Shown: positions 62,315-64,000 of the stretch, piece after piece | How the letters are laid out: the number at the start of each line of letters is the position of its first letter | Numbering within the stretch: the first letter of the stretch is position 1 | Notes under the pieces: generated by a model | What the model was told of the DNA's origin: nothing | What the model saw: the letters and a program-made list of their open reading frames with translations, nothing else | Database searches by the model: none | Assembly: GCF_950295315.1 (NCBI RefSeq) | Contig: NC_080171.1 | Span: forward strand, 33,782,361-33,846,360 | From: Erinaceus europaeus | Taxonomy: Eukaryota; Chordata; Mammalia; Eulipotyphla; Erinaceidae | Direction of reading: 5' to 3' | DNA: 64,000 nt | Translations under genes and position numbers: made by a program

Positions 62315-62440
62315 GTATTATGCTAGGTAGGAGCACCTATACCCATTATCTTAAGTTCTCATAATAGTCTTCTAAAGGAGATACTATGTTTTACAAACTC
62401 TATACAAGGTAAAGGCAATTTCAAGGTAGAGAAAAGAAGG
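62315..62440 (-). mobile_element. MIR relic
   Basis: Antisense: 'cataatagtcttctaaagga', 'gatactatgttttacaaact', 'aggtaaaggcaatttcaagg'. Confidence 0.6.
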
Positions 62441-62592
62441 CAAGGGAAAGTAAGAATAACATGCAACTAAAATACACTCATGAATCTAGCGATCAAAATA
62501 ATTGGTACAAATCAATGGTAACTGGCTTTATAGGGAGAGTAACTCAAAGAATAACTTGAATAGAAGCATTATTATGTCAATAAATCATACTA

Positions 62593-62742
62593 AGGTGACC
62601 TGGGAAATGGCACAATAGGTAAAGCATGGGCTCCTGAGTTCAGTCCCAGGCATTACATATTCCAGAATGATGCTCTGGTTTTCTCTCTCTTTTGTCCTCC
62701 CTTCTAAATAAATAAATAAATAAATATTTTTAAAAAGAAACT
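62593..62742 (+). mobile_element. SINE-C
   Basis: 'gtgacctgggaaatggcaca', partial loss before 'gggctcctgagttcagtccc', AAATAAATAAATAAATAAAT tail. Confidence 0.85.
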
Positions 62743-62794
62743 ATAATGGAAAAGGCAGAAAAGTGAACCATCATTGATTAAATAATATATATCA

Positions 62795-62860
62795 GGAATA
62801 CTACAACTCATTTAAGTCTTAGGAATAATGCACTATTATGCACATTTTATTCATTATGTC
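62795..62860 (-). mobile_element. possible MIR fragment
   Basis: 'taatgcactattatgcacat' and 'acaactcatttaagtcttag' recall antisense MIR. Short and weak. Confidence 0.35.
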
Positions 62861-62874
62861 TAGTATTTTCTCTT

Positions 62875-63022
62875 TTTTTAAGACTAATTAATGAGAAAGA
62901 CAGAAGGAGAGAGAGAAAAAAAAAACAGACATCACTGTGATACATGTGCTGCCAGGGATTGAACTCAGGACCTCATGCTTGAGAGCCTAATGCTTTATCC
63001 ACTGTGCCACCTTCCGGACCAC
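62875..63022 (-). mobile_element. SINE-C
   Basis: Antisense: 'cagacatcactgtgatacat', 'caggacctcatgcttgagag', 'tgccaccttccggacc'. Confidence 0.92.
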
Positions 63023-63485
63023 ATAGTATTTTCTTTAAAAGTAAGCAAAACTACCCTCCCCTAAAAATAATAAAAAAAGAAAATAAAGGCATAACAAGTG
63101 ATAGGAATCATAAAGTCCAACATTTAAGAAAATAGTCCACAAAAGGTTAAAATAAAGCAATGTTTTCTTCAAGAACCTAGCACTTAACAATAGCCAATTA
63201 AATGTGAGAAGAATTACATTTGGTCTAATACTTTAAATAAAGAGCATTTTAAACTTTGTGAGAACTCAGTTGAATGTTTTTAGATTTCTTGGTCCTTGTT
63301 CAGTCATTCCAGGATATTAGGAGTAATCAGAGGTACATATGCACATACACATGTATGATTATTTTTCTTCTTAAAAGTTTGGAGAGATATATTAGAGTTA
63401 TTGGAAAGGTCATGACATATTTTTCTAAGTTTTTCTGTACAAAAATGCATCATGACTTTTCCAACAACTCAATGTTTTTACTCTT
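63023..63485. other. unique AT-rich intergenic sequence
   Basis: No repeat or gene recognised. Confidence 0.45.
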
Positions 63486-63500
63486 AGAATATAGGAAGTA

Positions 63501-63848
63501 GGGAGGGGGTTGGGCGGTGGCGCAGTGGGTTAAGCGCACTTGGCGCAAAGCGCAGGGAACGTCGTAAGGATCCCGGTTCGAGCCCCCGGCTCCCCACCTG
63601 CAGGGGAGTCGCTTCACAGGCGGTGAAGCAGGTCTGCAGGTGTCTATCTTTCTCTCCCCCTCTCTCTCTGTCTTCCCCTCCTCTCTCCATTTCTCTCTGT
63701 CCTATCCAACAACAAAGCAACGTCAACAATGGCAATAATAACCGCAACAAGGCTGCAACAAAAAGGGAGAAAATGGCCTCCAGGAGCGGTGGATTCATGG
63801 TGCAGGCACAGAGCCCAGCAATAACCCTGGAGGAAAAAAAAAAAAAAA
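63501..63848 (+). mobile_element. SINE-A, long form, complete
   Basis: The near-consensus head 'ggcggtggcgcagtgggtta' (A box) and 'ggttcgagcccccgg' (B box) lead the body. The CAA region and the 3' module (ccaggagcggtggattcatg, cagcaataaccctggagg) and A-tail follow. Perfect 15-bp target-site duplication AGAATATAGGAAGTA at 63486-63500 and 63849-63863. Confidence 0.97.
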
Positions 63849-64000
63849 AGAATATAGGAAGTAACAAAGTGAACAATTAAAGTTCATTTTTGTTTGAAAG
63901 ATAGAAGATATGCAGAAATTCTTAGTCTTGCAAGAGTAGTTTTTGTTTGTTAGTTTTTAAGTTCTGAAAATTGAACACTTAGTAAAGAGTTTACCATTGA

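Noticed and set aside
63486..63863. tRNA gene candidate in the SINE-A head (A and B boxes)
   Set aside because: It is the Pol III promoter of a SINE. The anticodon arm and 3' acceptor strand of a real tRNA are missing.
1..64000. CRISPR arrays, bacterial operons, replication origins
   Set aside because: The window is a vertebrate repeat landscape. The tandem arrays present are microsatellites without spacer structure.

Overview
The window looks like ordinary AT-rich, repeat-dense mammalian nuclear DNA. I find no host protein-coding exon and no functional host RNA gene. The organism is most likely a hedgehog (Erinaceidae). The evidence is very frequent tRNA-derived SINEs with T+ class tails (AATAAA plus a TCTTT-type terminator), an intact L1 in an otherwise gene-free segment, and MIR and L2 relics that mark a placental mammal. 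The genus call rests on memory of hedgehog-type SINEs and was not searched. Positions 138-337 are an assembly gap.

SINE labels used below are mine. SINE-A is about 280-350 bp with a head containing GTGGGTTAAGCGC. SINE-B is about 210 bp and contains GGTTGAGCGCAC. SINE-C is about 155 bp and contains CAGTGGATAAAGCA. SINE-D is about 130 bp and contains GCATAATGGTTATGCAAA. SINE-E is about 140 bp and contains GGATAGTGCACTG. Most microsatellites here have grown out of SINE tails or pyrimidine tracts.

Layout: 1-4,100 holds SINEs and unique DNA. 4,100-6,000 holds an L1 3' end and two tiny retrocopies of tRNA 5' halves (Ile-UAU and Arg-CCU type). 6,000-9,300 holds SINEs with large simple repeats. 9,300-16,000 is mostly unique DNA with L2 relics and a 35-bp-stem hairpin. 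16,000-26,000 holds SINEs, an L1 3' UTR and nested old L1 pieces. 26,100-27,330 holds an 89-bp segment present twice, one copy flanked by a target-site duplication. 28,000-41,700 holds SINEs, MIR, L2 and a 445-bp miniature L1 derivative. 42,053-44,081 holds a young non-L1 LINE. 44,700-46,000 holds an L1 insertion inside a SINE. 46,758-47,175 is a solo retroviral LTR. 48,658-48,784 is a second copy of the non-L1 LINE 3' end. 50,748-57,028 is a full-length minus-strand L1 with both ORFs intact. 57,000-64,000 holds SINEs, MIR relics and unique DNA.

The elements form one ecology. The intact L1 supplies, in principle, the reverse transcriptase and endonuclease that would move the SINEs, the 5'-truncated L1s, the tRNA-half copies and the templated insertion, all of which show L1-style target-site duplications. 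The best candidate for something undescribed is the non-L1 LINE. It has a CR1/jockey-group-like reverse transcriptase, a 10-bp target-site duplication in hedgehog DNA, a short GAA-type tail, only three single-base indels across about 2 kb, and a second copy about 95% identical in the same window. Old mammalian LINEs of that group (L2, L3/CR1) are far more decayed, so recent activity, possibly after horizontal transfer, is a serious hypothesis.
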